Source: Clonostachys chloroleuca
Taxonomy: Eukaryota > Ascomycota > Sordariomycetes > Hypocreales > Bionectriaceae
Length of the DNA stretch: 64,000 nucleotides
Assembly (NCBI GenBank): GCA_037952775.1
Contig: JBANAY010000003.1
Location: forward strand, 6,758,001 to 6,822,000
Direction of reading: 5' to 3'
A model generated the notes under the pieces. It was not told the DNA's origin, ran no database searches, and worked only from the letters and a program-made list of their open reading frames with translations. The position numbers and the translations under genes were made by a program. Numbering within the stretch: position 1 is the stretch's first letter; each line of letters starts with the position of its first letter. Shown here piece by piece: positions 11,146 to 23,601 of the stretch.

Positions 11146-13225
11146 TGTGAGAGATGAGAGGCGAGTACTGCAGATCTGGGATTGGGTGTGCTTGGGAGCT
11201 TGCTTTGATGTTGGTGATGCTGAAAACTACGATCGCGGGGAAACAACAATGGCGGGGACAGTGGCAATAAGCACATGCGTGCAATTCACACTGTATTGTT
11301 GCATGGGCTCGCCAACCATCGTGGCAGGTACGGAACAATTCATAAATCGGAATATTGATCCAAACGGGGATAACAGTATAAACGACGTAATATATTGCTT
11401 CCTATACCACCTTTATCCTGATCATGGAAACCCCGCCAAACAAGCTCTCGTGTCATTTCGGAGTTGCCGGGGGGCTGAAGTACTTATTGTTGGTCCCTGC
11501 TCTTGCGATGCGCAAGACGATCGTCTGATTTTGGACTTTTGTACCAAGACGAGAATAACACACCGACCTGTGGCAGATCCTTCCCGATTGCCTCTGCATG
11601 TCACATCGCGCTTGGGCCAATGGTCTGGCTGGCCGGAGAAGTCTTTGCTTGGGCTCCCAGGCTCCTTTCCTCCAAAGCTCTTTCCTCTCCTGGGCAGCAA
11701 AATCTCCACCGCGACATTTCGCACCTTGGACTTGGCCTGGTGGAAATTGCTCGCACTCATCTTACCTTAGCAGCCACCCTGATCGCTTTGAAAGAGAGAG
11801 TAAAACCGTTGAGAGTGGATGGCGCCATCCGCCATCTGAGCTGTTAGGGGCGGTGTTGGTTTGGATCTTGTCGCACCCTCGCCTTCCGAGCCTCTTCCGA
11901 CCTCTCTTTGGTAAATCGTGGACAGCCCCGTCTCGCTCGACTGAGAAGGAATGGACTCGTCTCATTGCGCCTCTCGAGAGATCATTGAACAATTGAAGAA
12001 TCTATCGAGGTATGATGGTTTTGCTCACTGATCTACACGTTTAACCTTGGAACCAACAATTCAGCGGAGTCCTGGGGCAAGATTACCAAGAAACGCACTC
12101 GCAGATGATCAAACCTGCAAGCCGAATACGCCTGACCATCGAGAATGTTGAATTCGAGGCGAAAATCCTTCTCTCGTCCGGCAGGCAGTGGTTTTGATGT
12201 CTCCCCGTTAGTAGCCCGAGACCGGAGAATTGGCTGCATTACCGTGCATAAGCCACGCATGTACAGCCCCTATGGTGTCTCTGACTGGTGTTCGAAGAGA
12301 TAAGCAAGTAATCCATACGTGACTTGGCTAACCCGCAAGACATCTTACAGCAAGAGTATCGATGCCGGATATGGCCTCCCTCCATCTTGAGCGGCAGTCG
12401 AAGAGCAGATTCCTCGTCTCAACGACACCCTGACGTGGCCCTGTCTCAAGACTTGGGTAGTGAGCAGAGTCTGAGGTGCAAGATGATGGAGCCTACGTAG
12501 GTATCGATCAGATCCGGAGTTTGGCGGGCTGACACGAGATCTGACGCGCGCCATGTCTTGGTCCGGCACAGCCAACGCCTGATTTTCAAGGTAGAAGGAC
12601 ACATAGCGTGTCGTTGAGGAAGCCACCTGCAACCAAAGTTGGACGAAATTCTGCCAACGAGCGCCTGCGAAACGAAATTGTGGTTGATTCGCCTGCCAAA
12701 TGCGATAGACGATTGGGTAGGTACATGTAAGTAGGCGCAGGCCAGACTTTCTGACGGTAAACCAACATGTAAACCTCGGGGCCAGCATCCGGCATGTCTC
12801 GACTCACCTTCAGCTCGCTATACACGAGCCCATCATCTGAAACTCTTTTGTATCTGATGACAACGGAGTGGGCTTTGGACTTTTTCTGCGACCTTCTGTA
12901 CCCAGCAGGTATATAATAGGACAGTCGACGGCACTTCCCCAAGGCTCTGTCGCATATCGCCGTGTCTCATCCTGGGTCCGTTCACGACAGCCCATTCCTG
13001 AATTGAGCTGACCAACTTCGAAGGAGGCCTTTTTCAGTATCAAATTCCACCGAATTGCGACGCCACCCCACCAGATCCGATAGATCTCAGCGAGATCCGA
13101 TTCGCTGCGTCGCTACGGAGACTGACCCAGACCCTTCACCCAGGTAAGCCCAGTCCAGCCCAGCCCAGCCGAGCCCACAGCCAGCCCACCAACCCCAGGC
13201 CAGCACGGGCCCAAGACGGTCCAAA

Positions 13226-13250
13226 ACACACACACACACACACACACACA
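13226..13250 (+). repeat. (AC)n microsatellite
   Basis: About twelve AC units with no interruption, downstream of a short CCCAG-rich stretch (13148-13190). Confidence 0.95.
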
Positions 13251-14307
13251 AATTGACAAGTGACAAGAGGCGCTGGGTCGGGCCCTTGGCCTAGCTTGGC
13301 CCCTCCACTACCGCTGTGACAGTTGTCGCTGGTGCCCACCTGCTAACCAGAGCCAGGCCAGCGCGCTGTCGGTACCTTACCCAAGCAGGTAGGTGTTGAG
13401 GAGCCACCGGCGCATCACACCACTGTCACCACCCAACGCTGCACTACGCTGCGCGCTACGCTGCGGTGAACCTTGCCTCTACTGCCAGACCCATCGTTGC
13501 GTGCTGCTGTGTGCTGCAAGGTCCCCGCCGATCAACCCCTGTAACCCAAACCGTCGGTAGGCTCTGCAGCAGTTCAGAGCACAGCGCAGTGCAGCTCCAG
13601 TGGGACCCGCGGTTTTGGGTGGAGGGACTCGGTAGTGGACTGCCCTGTCACTCTCGCCAATCCAATCCGCGCATGGCTCACTCCCCCGGTCTATGCCTAG
13701 GGGGCACCCGGCACTGGCTACCGTCGCCAACTTCAATCTTCCCTCCGACTTTTGCGTCGATCCCCATCGCCTGGAGGACCACGACCGACACGCCTTCGTC
13801 GCCGATGCGCCGCAATTGACTGCCGACAGTTCACACTCATGCACGCTGCCCTCCCCAACCGCAGGGCCTCCTCAGCTGCCCTCCCCTTCTCGCCAGCCCC
13901 CGAGGCGCGCTGCGACCGTTAGAAATTCGCCCGAGAGAGGCCCGTGGGCGAGACGTGCAGAGCTGCAGAGACAATATCGGCCATCGCACTGTCGGCCGCC
14001 TCATCGCATCGACCCCCAATCTCCCCTGTCTCCTGTTCCATCGGCATCCGGATATTTCAATCAATCTCAATCTCTCGACAACAGCGTCATCACACCGCAG
14101 CCAGTCTCTACCCTCCGAGGGCAGGCTGACCTTCTCGCTCCATCCCTGTCCAACTCCCCCTCGTTGCAGCTGGTACACAATCACACGCCGCCGGTTGGTT
14201 CAAAGATAGACCCTGACCGAACCCCTGAACTTGCGCCTCCGGTAGATCGACCGTTTGTTCTAGCTGCTGGCTTTGTCTGCTTTCCAAACAATCCCCATCT
14301 CGCCCCT

Positions 14308-14446
14308 CAGCTAGCTGCTCAGCCACCTGCCCAACTACCTGACCAGATATCTCCTCGACTACCAGCCCAGATAACTGTCCAGCTACGTCCTCAGCAACCT
14401 GTCCAGTCACCTCCCCAGCAATATTCTCAGCCACCACCTCAGCCAA
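14308..14446 (+). repeat. 12-nt-period degenerate repeat
   Basis: About eleven and a half units of CAG-NNA-NCT-NNN type. In the frame of the downstream transcription factor this reads as four-residue units starting with Gln, rich in Leu, Pro and Ile. It lies just before the preferred start at 14503. Confidence 0.8.
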
Positions 14447-14502
14447 AAACAAAGCCACCACCAGAGGAACGGGCACGGCAACGGTGTGCCGTTCCCGCCA
14501 CG

Positions 14503-17500
14503 ATGCCTAGCCCTGCGAGCGGGAATGCGGGCAATGTGAAGCGTCCTGCTACAGAGGGTGATGACGAGAATGATAGGTCAAAGGGCCCAATCAAGACCAC
14601 AACAGCTCCCTCAGCCTCTGGGCCGAAGAAACTGGCACGTGGAGATCGAGCCCAGGAGGACTATTCGGCTAAAGTTAAGACCAGGATGTCGACATATACA
14701 CGTACTGGCCAGGCGTGCGACAGATGTAAGGTATGGATGTTCCCCACACTACGTCAACTTCCCGAGCTGCAATCCGATGCAAGGCATTGTTTCCTCTGCC
14801 TGCGTCTTAGCTTAGCACGTCTAGACTCTAGATGGACGTTGTCGAAAAGATACTGATTATATATGGCGCATAGGTCCGAAAGATACGCTGCGATGCACTT
14901 CCAGACGGCTGCTCCTCTTGCGCCTCCCAGGCTATCAAATGCTTTGTAACCGACCGTGTCTCCGGCCGTACCGAACGACGAGGTTATCTCAGGGATCTAG
15001 AAAGAGAAAACGATAGCATGCTGGCTCACATTCGCGAACTAGAGCAGTTGATTGCCGAAAAGGGCGTTGAAGTCTGGCCGTTCGCTGCCACCGTGCAATC
15101 AGAGACAGGCCCAGCACCGGACGGTGCAGATCAGCCTATTACTAACCCTATGAAGGTTTCGGTTCCGCTTGAAGATGGGTGGGATAAACTTGGATCGCTG
15201 TGGGTGAAGCCATCCAACTCGAAGAATGCTCCCTCCAAGCCCTTATTAGTCCCGAATTTTCCTCGCAGCCGTCTTGAATCACGCCCCGAGGAGACGTGGT
15301 TGGGGGTGGGATGGGATAGTCGACCGCTTAGTTCCATTAACGGCACCACGTTAACGATTATGGGGACAACTATTGACACGGCGTCTTTTGACGCCCCTGA
15401 CATGGACGAGCCTCCTTCAGATTCGAATCTCACAACGCCACTCTACAACAAGTCCGTACAAGCATTTCTGCAGTCGGCTTCAGGTCTCAACCCTCCAGTT
15501 GAAATCAGCCTCCCACCAAGAGAAGAGGCCTTCACCTATACCCAGTACTATTTCATGTTCATGGCGTCGTACATTCCTATTTTGCACAAACCCACCTTTA
15601 TGAGACTGGTACGTTGTTTCCTATTTCACCCTTTGCTCAGAACAAGCCTTCCATACCCGTAATCCCAGAATTTACTGACAACTTCTTGTCCAGCTCGAGC
15701 GGGTCTATGACGAACCTGATTTCAAACCTACAACCGCCGAGCTGGTGCAAGTCCACATGGTATTCGCCATCATCTTTTATCAGTACGGTGTACGGAACTG
15801 GCAAGAGGCTGAGCAGAGCGCGCATCTTAATGCTACGTCCAACAAACATTACCACTTCGCTATTAGCAAATTTTATGAGCTATATGCCTCGCGCGACATC
15901 GCTGCCCTCCAGGCCATGACTTTGCTTGCGGCTCATACGCGTTCTTTCCCGAAGCCGGGATGCGGTTTGTTGATTACCAATCTGGCTTTCCAGCGAGCCA
16001 TTGATCTGGAATACCATCGCAATCCCAAGATTCCGGAGACGGGGACGAACTTGGGAATTGAACTACGGAAGCGTATTTGGTGGGTCTTGATCACCATTTA
16101 CGTTGCTGTGACTGGGCGACGAGGCCGGCCTATGCCCATCACGGTGGAAGAGTTCGATACAGCGTTTCCCGAGCCCTTGAACGACGAGCAACTTACAGAA
16201 ACTGGTGTCGATAGGACACAATCCACACCGTGCAATTGGCAGGTTGGCTTAGCTACGTTCAAGCTGATTCCAATTATGATGGAGATGTACTCCAACATCT
16301 ACAGCGTCCGCAGGGATACCCAGAGCTATGGCACTATCGTAGCTGCGTTGGAAAAAGAGCTGGACAAGTGGGAGAGTGAATTGCCTGCGGATTTGCGCCT
16401 GGACCTGGAGCAAGCTCCGCAACAACACAACTTGGGTGCATTATACCTGAAGGGCTACTGCCTAGAGGTGCGGCTCTCCCTGCGACATACATCTACAAGC
16501 CCCATAACAGACCAGGAGACAATGGCTCAGAATACCAAAATTTGCGAAGAAACAGCCAGAGAGTTACTACGAACGGTAAAACATGTTTCAGAGCTCAAAT
16601 CCCTCGACACGACGTGGACACAGATGTCGATCTACACTATGGCTGCTTTTTCACTGCTTGTATCATACTGGACTCGGCGAAAGGAGACGACGCCGGATGA
16701 GATCGCGACCCTTCGTCAAGAGATGGAAGACTGGATGGGGGTGCTCCGTGAGCTGAGCCAACTGATGGGATCTGGCCCAGGCATACTGAATCAGATCGGC
16801 AGCATCATAGAGCGAACGATTATTTGGATCGAGAATGAAACCGCACGTCCGCCGCCACCGCCACCTGCCATCAAGCAGGAGCCGGTTCACCACGGCGCTC
16901 AGGCTCCGCAGCATATTCAAAATCAAGGCGCCCTTAACCAGAGCCACAATGCGCCAGCTGTTCGACTCAAGTCGGATCAGTCACCCGCGGACGCTTCCAT
17001 TGCCCACGTTCAAGCCCATGTCCCTGTTGACACTAGGCCAGCAACCGCTCCCACAAATGCTCCCGCACCACAGCAGGTTCATCATCAACATCAGCAGCAA
17101 CAGCAACAGCAGCAACAGCAGCAGCAGCAGCAGCAGCAGCACTCGCTTCAACCTCGAGCTTCCCCGCATCAGATCGCCCAACAACAACAGGTGCACCCTG
17201 AGGGTTCAGGCGAGAAGCATTACTACCATGACCATACCCAAGAAATGAACGGGCCCCCTTCATATCCTATTACTTACGCAAATCATTCTCACCATGATGG
17301 CACTCTCACGGCACAGCCCTACGACCATGAAACGGCCATGTACTACTCAGCGACTTCACAGCACGCAGCACCCTCCTCCGTTGTATCAGTAACCCCCGGC
17401 GCCGAGTCCAACCCTCTCATTGCGTTTGCGTCTCAAGCTGCGCAGCATGTCAGTACCACCGAACAATTAATGTGGCAGCGAGCTGGCGGAAATGCTTGGC

Positions 17501-17781
17501 AAGACTGGACAGCAGCTATTGCAGACAGTGATGATCGGTATGGTGCTGGCGCTTTGCTCACCCTCGGAAATACAGCTGCTGTATCAGGTTCTGGGCAGCG
17601 AGGTTCGATTGCCTCTATGTCTGGCGCCCAGCATAACCCTCAAGACATCGCAGTTCAGTGGCCGATGGTGATCAACACAATGGTTGATCACCAGAATCCC
17701 CATATGCATTTGCAGCAGCAGCAACAGCACCACCCACATCATGCTCAGCATCCCCACCATCAACAACATGTGCATCAATAG
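14503..17781 (+). CDS. Zn2Cys6 transcription factor with fungal middle homology domain
   Basis: Exons 14503-14730, 14874-15608 and 15694-17781, all phase 0, about 1016 residues. Residues 70-100 hold the binuclear zinc cluster, split by the first intron: ACDRCK / VRKIRCDALPDGCSSC, then C at IKCF. A linker with GRTERRGYLRDLERE and a short coiled coil follows. The region FTYTQYYFMFMASYIPILHKP to about residue 700 is the fungal transcription factor domain, with the usual ELRKRIWW segment. The C-terminus is disordered: a 16-residue Gln run, several shorter Gln runs, and a His/Gln-rich end. The preferred ATG (GCCACGATGCC) gives an MPSPASGN start. An ATG at 13693 in the same open frame would add 270 Pro/Gln-rich residues. 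The protein belongs to the group with RTERRGY after the cluster, but I cannot name the regulon. Confidence 0.85.
17091..17138 (+). repeat. CAG/CAA tract coding for polyglutamine
   Basis: Sixteen consecutive Gln codons, mostly CAG with interspersed CAA, within the C-terminal part of the zinc-cluster factor. A second Gln/His-rich stretch lies at 17706-17778. Confidence 0.9.
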
Positions 17782-19218
17782 CCATCAAATTGATGATGTT
17801 ACATGGCACATACCTTATGCACAGTCATGCATGATTTTGGATATGATTAATGGCTCATTCTTGTTATCTTACCTGGAAATATAATAAGGGGCAATCCCGA
17901 GATTACATGTCTCGCGATGATACCTGTTTAGACGCACTGCTGCTTTCGACTAGGGTTGCCTCCCTCCATGTGAGATGAAAAGCTCATGGATGGACTATAC
18001 CCCTTATACGGCGACCTGGAAATAATGAATTGTTTCTTCATATAAGATACTTAGACCAGTGACAGAGGGTAATATATGGATTGGCTTCGATCCCATACAC
18101 CTGTCCTTTACTTGTCTTGAGCATCTGCTCTATTCTCTCTCGGTGATTCTTCTACCCACCAAGCCAGCCATCACACCTACTCACCGACATGGATCGCCCG
18201 CGCTGTCACATTGCTGGTTGTGACAAGGTTACCTGCATCGGCCATATGTCGGCTTCCTGTCATTACTGTATAACTATATTATTATGCGTATCATTTTGCT
18301 GTGGCTACGAGCGCATTCAGTTGTGATGGATTGGTTTAACTCACGACCCGGCTCGTCCACTCACTCCTAAGCCGCTGGCAGGGCTTGAGTTGCTACGATA
18401 AGGAGGTACTACACCTTCTGTATGCTTCTCTATACACCATTCGCTCCCTTCACTGTTTCAATATTTTTGCTACAAGATGTCTGCTATGTTCTGGAGCTTG
18501 GACTGGAAGTTACAATAGTGATGCTATGTCCTTTGCCTGCCGACATTCATTTGCTGCTCAGCCGGCTGATATCTTTTTGAAAAAGTTGGAAATTTCATGT
18601 TGTTTTGGGAGCTCAGATAATTTTCATGCCTTGGCTTATTGAGGGTTTACGAATAAGCAGAACTCACACTGCTGGCGCAAGAAATAGACAAGTTTATCAT
18701 AACTCTTGGGTATGGGAGCGGTGGTTGTGTCGGTCGGGGCCTAGAGAACGGCTTAATTTTAAAAAGATAAATAATTGGAGCTATTTATGATTCTTCAGTG
18801 GTAACATAGGTAGAAGAAATGCGGAACACGAGATCCGATTACACATCTTTGATTGGGTCCATGCATAGGTATCGTACATCTAATAAGTTTGTTGGAGAAG
18901 GTGGTGAGAAGGCAGCTTTCACCGACTAACTCTTGGTCAACCGGGCCGAAGTTTAACCGCTGAAGCACTCGATGTGTGATTCGGCCCACACCGAGACTGT
19001 AGGTTAGGCTGTGGAAAGCAAACCTGGATAGCTCCATGCTGCAGCATCCACTCAACGTTACCTGGCGCGTCTTGACCTTGACATTTCAGCTCGCCTGCTC
19101 AATTCTACGGCTGCCGAACGCAGACGAGCGCACAAGACGACGAGAAGGCACGGCTGTAAATTGCGTCTCATTCGACTTCCAAACCTCAAGGGCGTGCGGG
19201 ACGTCAACTCGGTCGACA
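17782..19218. other. Intergenic, no gene seen
   Basis: 3' flank of the zinc-cluster factor and promoter of the zinc-finger gene. Frames near 18385-18790 are short and without recognisable features; composition is AT-rich around 18700-18800. Confidence 0.55.
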
Positions 19219-20335
19219 ATGGGCAAAAAGAAGCGTGGCGGTCACCCCGACATCGAGGAGATCCTCAGCCGGCCGTGGTGCTATTACTGTACGTGCAGCC
19301 TTTGAACGCTGGTTGATTTCGCTGAGCGATGCTTGGATTCTGGGCTAACCTGTCGGTTTTTGATAGGCGAACGTGATTTCGAAGATCTGAAGCTCCTCAT
19401 CTCCCATCAGAAGGCGAAGCACTTTAAATGCGACCGATGTGGTCGTCGACTGAACACAGCTGGAGGTACGTTTGGCATTGTCGCGCAAAATTTGTCTCTT
19501 TTGCATGATTATCATTCTCTTTGTTTCAAGCTCCTACCTATGAGCGGCTCGCTTCTCTTTTTGGTGTTTGGAACCACCGCTGACAAGGCATGATTTTCTT
19601 CCAGGTCTCTCCGTCCACTTGAACCAAGTCCACAAGGAAACCCTTGAGCAGGTCGAGAATGCGCTGCCCAACCGCCAGGGCCTCGACGTGGAGATCTTCG
19701 GCATGGAGGGCGTGCCGGCCGAGGTGCTCGAGAGCCACCGCAGCCGGCTGATCCAGAACTTCTACCAGGCGCAGGAGGACAGGCGGCTCGCGACGGGCAA
19801 CCCCCTCCCGGGCCAGTCGCAGAACACGAGGAAGAAGATCACGATCGAGACGGCCGAGGAGCTCAAGGCTCGGCTGGCGGAGTGGAGGGAGAAGAGGAAG
19901 AACGGTGGTGCTATGGAGGACGTTGTTGCAACGACGGTGAGTTTTTTTTACGTTGTTGATTTACGAAAATGTCTCTTTGTCGGGACAAGGAGATGACTGG
20001 TTTACTAATACGTTTGGTGATTGTAGACTGCTTCCCACCCGGGCTTTGCTCAACAGCCGTTTGGCGACAACATCCCCACGCGACCACCTCCCGGCGTGCC
20101 GTTTGGGCTGCCCCAGCGACCCGGTGACGGCTTGGCTCCCCAGGCGGACGATATTGATAACCTGATCCGGATGGCGGAGGCGCGCGCGGCGGCTGACGCT
20201 GGAGATGCTGCCGCCAAGGCGTCGAAGAAGGACAAGGAGAAGAAGGGCAGGATGATCTACGACGATGCCGATACAAGTCCGGAGGAGAGGATCGCTGCGC
20301 TGCCGCGGTATGCGTATGCAGCGTCGGCGGCATAA
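19219..20335 (+). CDS. BuGZ/ZNF207-like C2H2 zinc-finger protein
   Basis: Four exons, 19219-19288, 19367-19465, 19605-19936 and 20027-20335, 269 residues. The N-terminus, [20 protein letters not shown] followed by CYYCERDF, then [11 protein letters not shown] and [11 protein letters not shown], is the tandem C2H2 zinc-finger start of the ZNF207/BuGZ family. That animal protein binds Bub3, spindle microtubules and splicing factors; fungal relatives are little studied. A charged helix (residues about 95-170) and a Pro-rich segment ([16 protein letters not shown]) follow. The C-terminus has [12 protein letters not shown], which could correspond to a shortened Bub3-binding region, but I cannot confirm a GLEBS motif. 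Two introns split the zinc fingers. Confidence 0.82.
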
Positions 20336-21242
20336 GTTCTTGATGAGAGACGAAAGGCAAGAAAAGAGCAGTGCGAGATGCTGATGGTCATTCAGATTGG
20401 GACAAGAAAGTGGAGAGTATTCATGGGAACAACTCGTCCTCATGTTGCGCTCGTTTGCAGGCCGACATGGAGATCCGGGAAGAAGATGGATAATGGCGTT
20501 CTTGGGTGCTTTGTATATGTAGATTTGGGCAGTAATCTTGAAGCTGTTTTTGCTCGAGGTATGTCGGGATCCTCAGTCCTTGCGACAGTATGATAATCTA
20601 CATGAACAGGATAAATGGACGGTGGTTGCCAAAACAATGCGCCGCGCAAACTTGCACAAGTAATATAACCCTAGCCATACGTATTCCCTACCGCGAGATC
20701 GCCGCAATCTGAGTTGGCGACAACGATGATGTCCACCCACCATGATTTCCAGAACCTTGAGGAACAGCAGGCTGTCGTGGGGTGATCGCCCGATGAATGG
20801 AGGCGGGCACCATAGCGAGTGATGCCACCGATTACTAGTCTAGGCCAAGGCAAGGCAACCCAAAGGCTGCCCTGAGCTAAGGCCAATGATGAAAAGCGAG
20901 CCGGGCGAGATGCGGAAGTGTGGCGGAGCCGAGCCACTTGGGTCATGATGCTACCACTCTCTGTGCGTGGCCTCGCGGCTGTGATTGGCAAAGGCCGCGG
21001 AGCAGTAATCGGGAGGCGATAATGGCCACTAGACCGATGACGGCAGCGAAGGTTGAGCTGGGTGGAGGGATAAGTAATAGAGTGTCCCTCCCATTTGGCT
21101 TGTTCCTCTAGTGTCCCTTTCCTGCAGACAGACTCGACACTACGATTCCGGATCTTGAGCTTTACCTACATATCTTGTCCCACGCCTAGTGACGACAAGG
21201 ACGACCCAATCACTCAACCAGACGCATATCAATCACCTGCAG
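20336..21242. other. Intergenic, promoter of the WW-domain gene
   Basis: No gene-like frame. The part 21100-21240 is pyrimidine-rich, as in a fungal leader. Confidence 0.55.
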
Positions 21243-22341
21243 ATGCAGAACGTCCCCGGTGGAGGCCCACCGCCCCCTGTTCCCCCAGGATGGGTCGCCG
21301 AGTGGAACAGCCAGTACCGCGCATGGTAAGACATCTTGATTTCTGGGCTTCTTGTCTTTTTTTTCTTTTCTACAATAGAAGCAATATACTAACACTCGGC
21401 CCATCAGGTACTACGTCAATCTCAGCACAAACGTCTCGCAATGGCAGGCTCCCAACCCACCCTCTTCCCCCGCCCCGCCAGGCCCTCCCCCTCATCTGAG
21501 TGGTGATGCTGCGCTCGCCGCCAAGCTCCAGGCCGAAGAAGATGCCCGCGCCCATAGATACAACCAACCTCCGCCATTGCAACAAGGCGTGCCGCCACCT
21601 TACTCGCCATCCCCAAACTCGCAGGTCCACGGCGGCGGATACCAGGCCCCGCAGCAGCAGCAGTACGCCGGCAGCGGATATTTGCAGCCAGGACAATACA
21701 GCCACCAGCAGTCCCACAGCCCGAGCCCAGGGATGAGTCCGAACCCATATGGCCCGCCCAGTCACAGTCCAGGCCCTGGAGCCAGTCCGGGGCCGTATGG
21801 GCAGCAGCATGATCCGCGACAGCAGGGCTACAACCAGCCGCAGTACTACCCTGGCCAGCAGCAGCCGCCTCCCAATGGGGGGTACGGCCAGTATCCCCCG
21901 TCTCCCGGTAACTACGGGCAGCAGCAACCCCAGGGTTCAGGTAGCAGCAAGGCCAGTGGTGGTGGTGGTCTGCTGGGGAAGCTGATGGGCAAGACCAAGA
22001 TCCCCGGCGGAGCGTCGGGCTCCGGCAAGCCTCCCAAGGGCAAGAAGAGCAAATGGGGAGTGCCGGCTGCGCTCGCTGGAGGAGCGGGTGCCGGTGTGCT
22101 CGGAGGAGTGGCAATGTCTGCTCTTGGGCACAGCGTGATGGGTGGCCATCACGGCGGAGGGCACTACGGCGGTGGTGGAGGTTATTACGGTGGCGGCGGC
22201 GGCGGGTATTATGGAGGAGGGCACGGGGGCGGTGGTTCCAGCTCGAGCAGCAGCAGCAGCGATGGTGGTGGTAGTGATTATGGTGGTGGAGATGATTGGG
22301 GTGATGGTGGAGGTGATTTTGGAGGCGATTTTGACTTTTGA
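21243..22341 (+). CDS. WW-domain protein with Pro/Gln-rich middle and Gly-rich tail
   Basis: Exons 21243-21325 and 21408-22341 (82-nt intron with an ACTAAC branch site), 338 residues. The WW domain spans the splice site: PPGWVAEWNSQYRAW joined to YYVNLSTNVSQWQAP, with the two signature Trp and the final Pro. WW domains bind Pro-rich ligands. The middle (residues 45-200) is low-complexity Pro/Gln/Ser/Tyr with repeated SPSPG and YGQ units. A basic, Gly/Lys-rich patch (GKPPKGKKSKWG) precedes a hydrophobic Gly/Ala segment (ALAGGAGAGVLGGVAMSALG) and a C-terminal Gly/Tyr/Ser/Asp tail. The composition suggests a condensate-forming or membrane-associated protein; this is inference. The role is unknown. 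Confidence 0.8.
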
Positions 22342-22481
22342 TCATGTCTGTTATGCCTTATGTTCTTACGTACTGGTGTTATCATGTTTAGAGGCTGCGC
22401 TCTCACGAGTTGATGATTATGGATACTTTCAAATCGTTTTTATGTTTCCGACACGCCTAGCAATGAAGTGGAAGAGAAATA

Positions 22482-23601
22482 TTACTGGTTAATATCTTCC
22501 CATACCCAGCGCTCATACTCCCACTGCGCCTTGAACCCCAACTTCTCGTAGAAGCCTCGGAGCCAGGTCGAGTCAATCATGATACCCTCGATTCCTCTCT
22601 CCTTCATATTCTCCATTGCTCTCGCGACCAACCCCAAGCCTACACCCTTGCCCCTGAAGCTAGGGTCAATGCCCACAGCGGAAATCGACCCTGTCTTTTC
22701 TTTGGTGGGGGACAGAGGTAGGAAGGCGTACATGTCACTGATGATGGCATCGGGGGAGCACATGAATGTCCACCCAACCTGTGCGTTTGTATCGGGGTCG
22801 ATGGCGACCATGGCTTGAGAGTGTTGGCCGTACTGGGCGAGAATCTTATAGCCCTTCCACCAGTTCTGCGGTCCAAGTTAGCGTTCCTCCTGTCTACAAG
22901 CTGTAAGATCTCAAGGCCAGGAGAGAGACGAACAAAGTTGGCTCGTTGCTTTTCTAAGCACTCTTCGTATAGTTCTGGTGACCAAGGGCGATATATGATG
23001 TTTGTCTTGGCAACTTTCTCCAGGACATCTGCGGGCACTACATTACCATTGCGGATGTCTTTGAACAAGTCACGGGGCCCTAATTCTGGAGATTTTTTGA
23101 AACCTAAATCATGTCAGAGGGAGAGCCTTGGGTCTGTCGTACGGGAATTTTTCACATACCGCAGTGCAAAAAGAAATCCTTCACTTCTTGTGAGATGTTC
23201 ATGGGCATCTGTGGCCAGAACCGAGGCGCCCAGGACCCAACTTCAAGAGACTGAAGCTCCTGCTCGCCAGAATCTTTGGCTGCCTTCTTCAGGACCTCGT
23301 GAGCTTTGTGTACAAGAGCCGTCCCGAGGCCTTTGCGACGATGGTCGGGCAGTACCCCCACCGCAGAGATCATGCCGAGCACTCCATTCTGGAGGAAGGA
23401 GAGGCAGAATCCGTGCTCGTGAATGAGATGGTTACCGGGCATCTGGTGGATTATCTTCTCTAGTCGCTGACGCTCAATTGGCCAATCTGGAAAGATGGCC
23501 TGCCACATTTGCCAGAGGCTCTCGAACTCTTGGTCTGACTCGTCGAGCTCTCTGATCTGAGCATCGATGAGCGATTGCTCTTTGTTCTGCTTCTCAGCCA
23601 T
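22482..23601 (-). CDS. Two-domain GNAT acetyltransferase
   Basis: Three exons, 23601-23160, 23103-22934 and 22865-22482, about 331 residues; introns of 56 and 68 nt, the second starting GTTCGT. The N-terminal half carries a GNAT acetyl-CoA loop (VGVLPDHRRKGLGTALVHKA), the C-terminal half a second one (VGIDPSFRGKGVGLGLVARA) followed by WLRGFYEKLGF. Both keep the Q/RxxGxG/A pattern that holds the pyrophosphate of CoA, so this is a tandem GNAT. Substrate is unknown; tandem GNATs next to no biosynthetic gene give no hint. An in-frame ATG at 23730 would add 43 residues, but the ATG at 23601 has a better context. It converges on the WW-domain gene with only 140 bp between. Confidence 0.8.

Larger units (their letters stand above)
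11146..14502. other. Long region between CGI121 and a Zn2Cys6 factor gene
   Basis: 11146-11350 is the CGI121 promoter. 11400-13100 has only short frames without recognisable protein. 13148-13190 is a run of CCCAG-like units, 13226-13250 a CA microsatellite, and 14308-14446 a 12-nt-period repeat. From 13693 onward the plus strand is open in frame with the factor at 14503, so this part may be an N-terminal extension rather than leader. Confidence 0.5.

Noticed and set aside
12345..13043. Minus-strand open frames of 60-147 codons between CGI121 and the zinc-cluster factor
   Set aside because: They overlap one another in different frames, have no recognisable motif and cannot be joined by plausible splice sites.
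21422..22345. 307-codon open frame antisense to the WW-domain gene
   Set aside because: It mirrors the Gly/Gln-rich repeats of the sense gene (His/Arg/Ala-rich low complexity) and crosses the splice site of a well supported gene.
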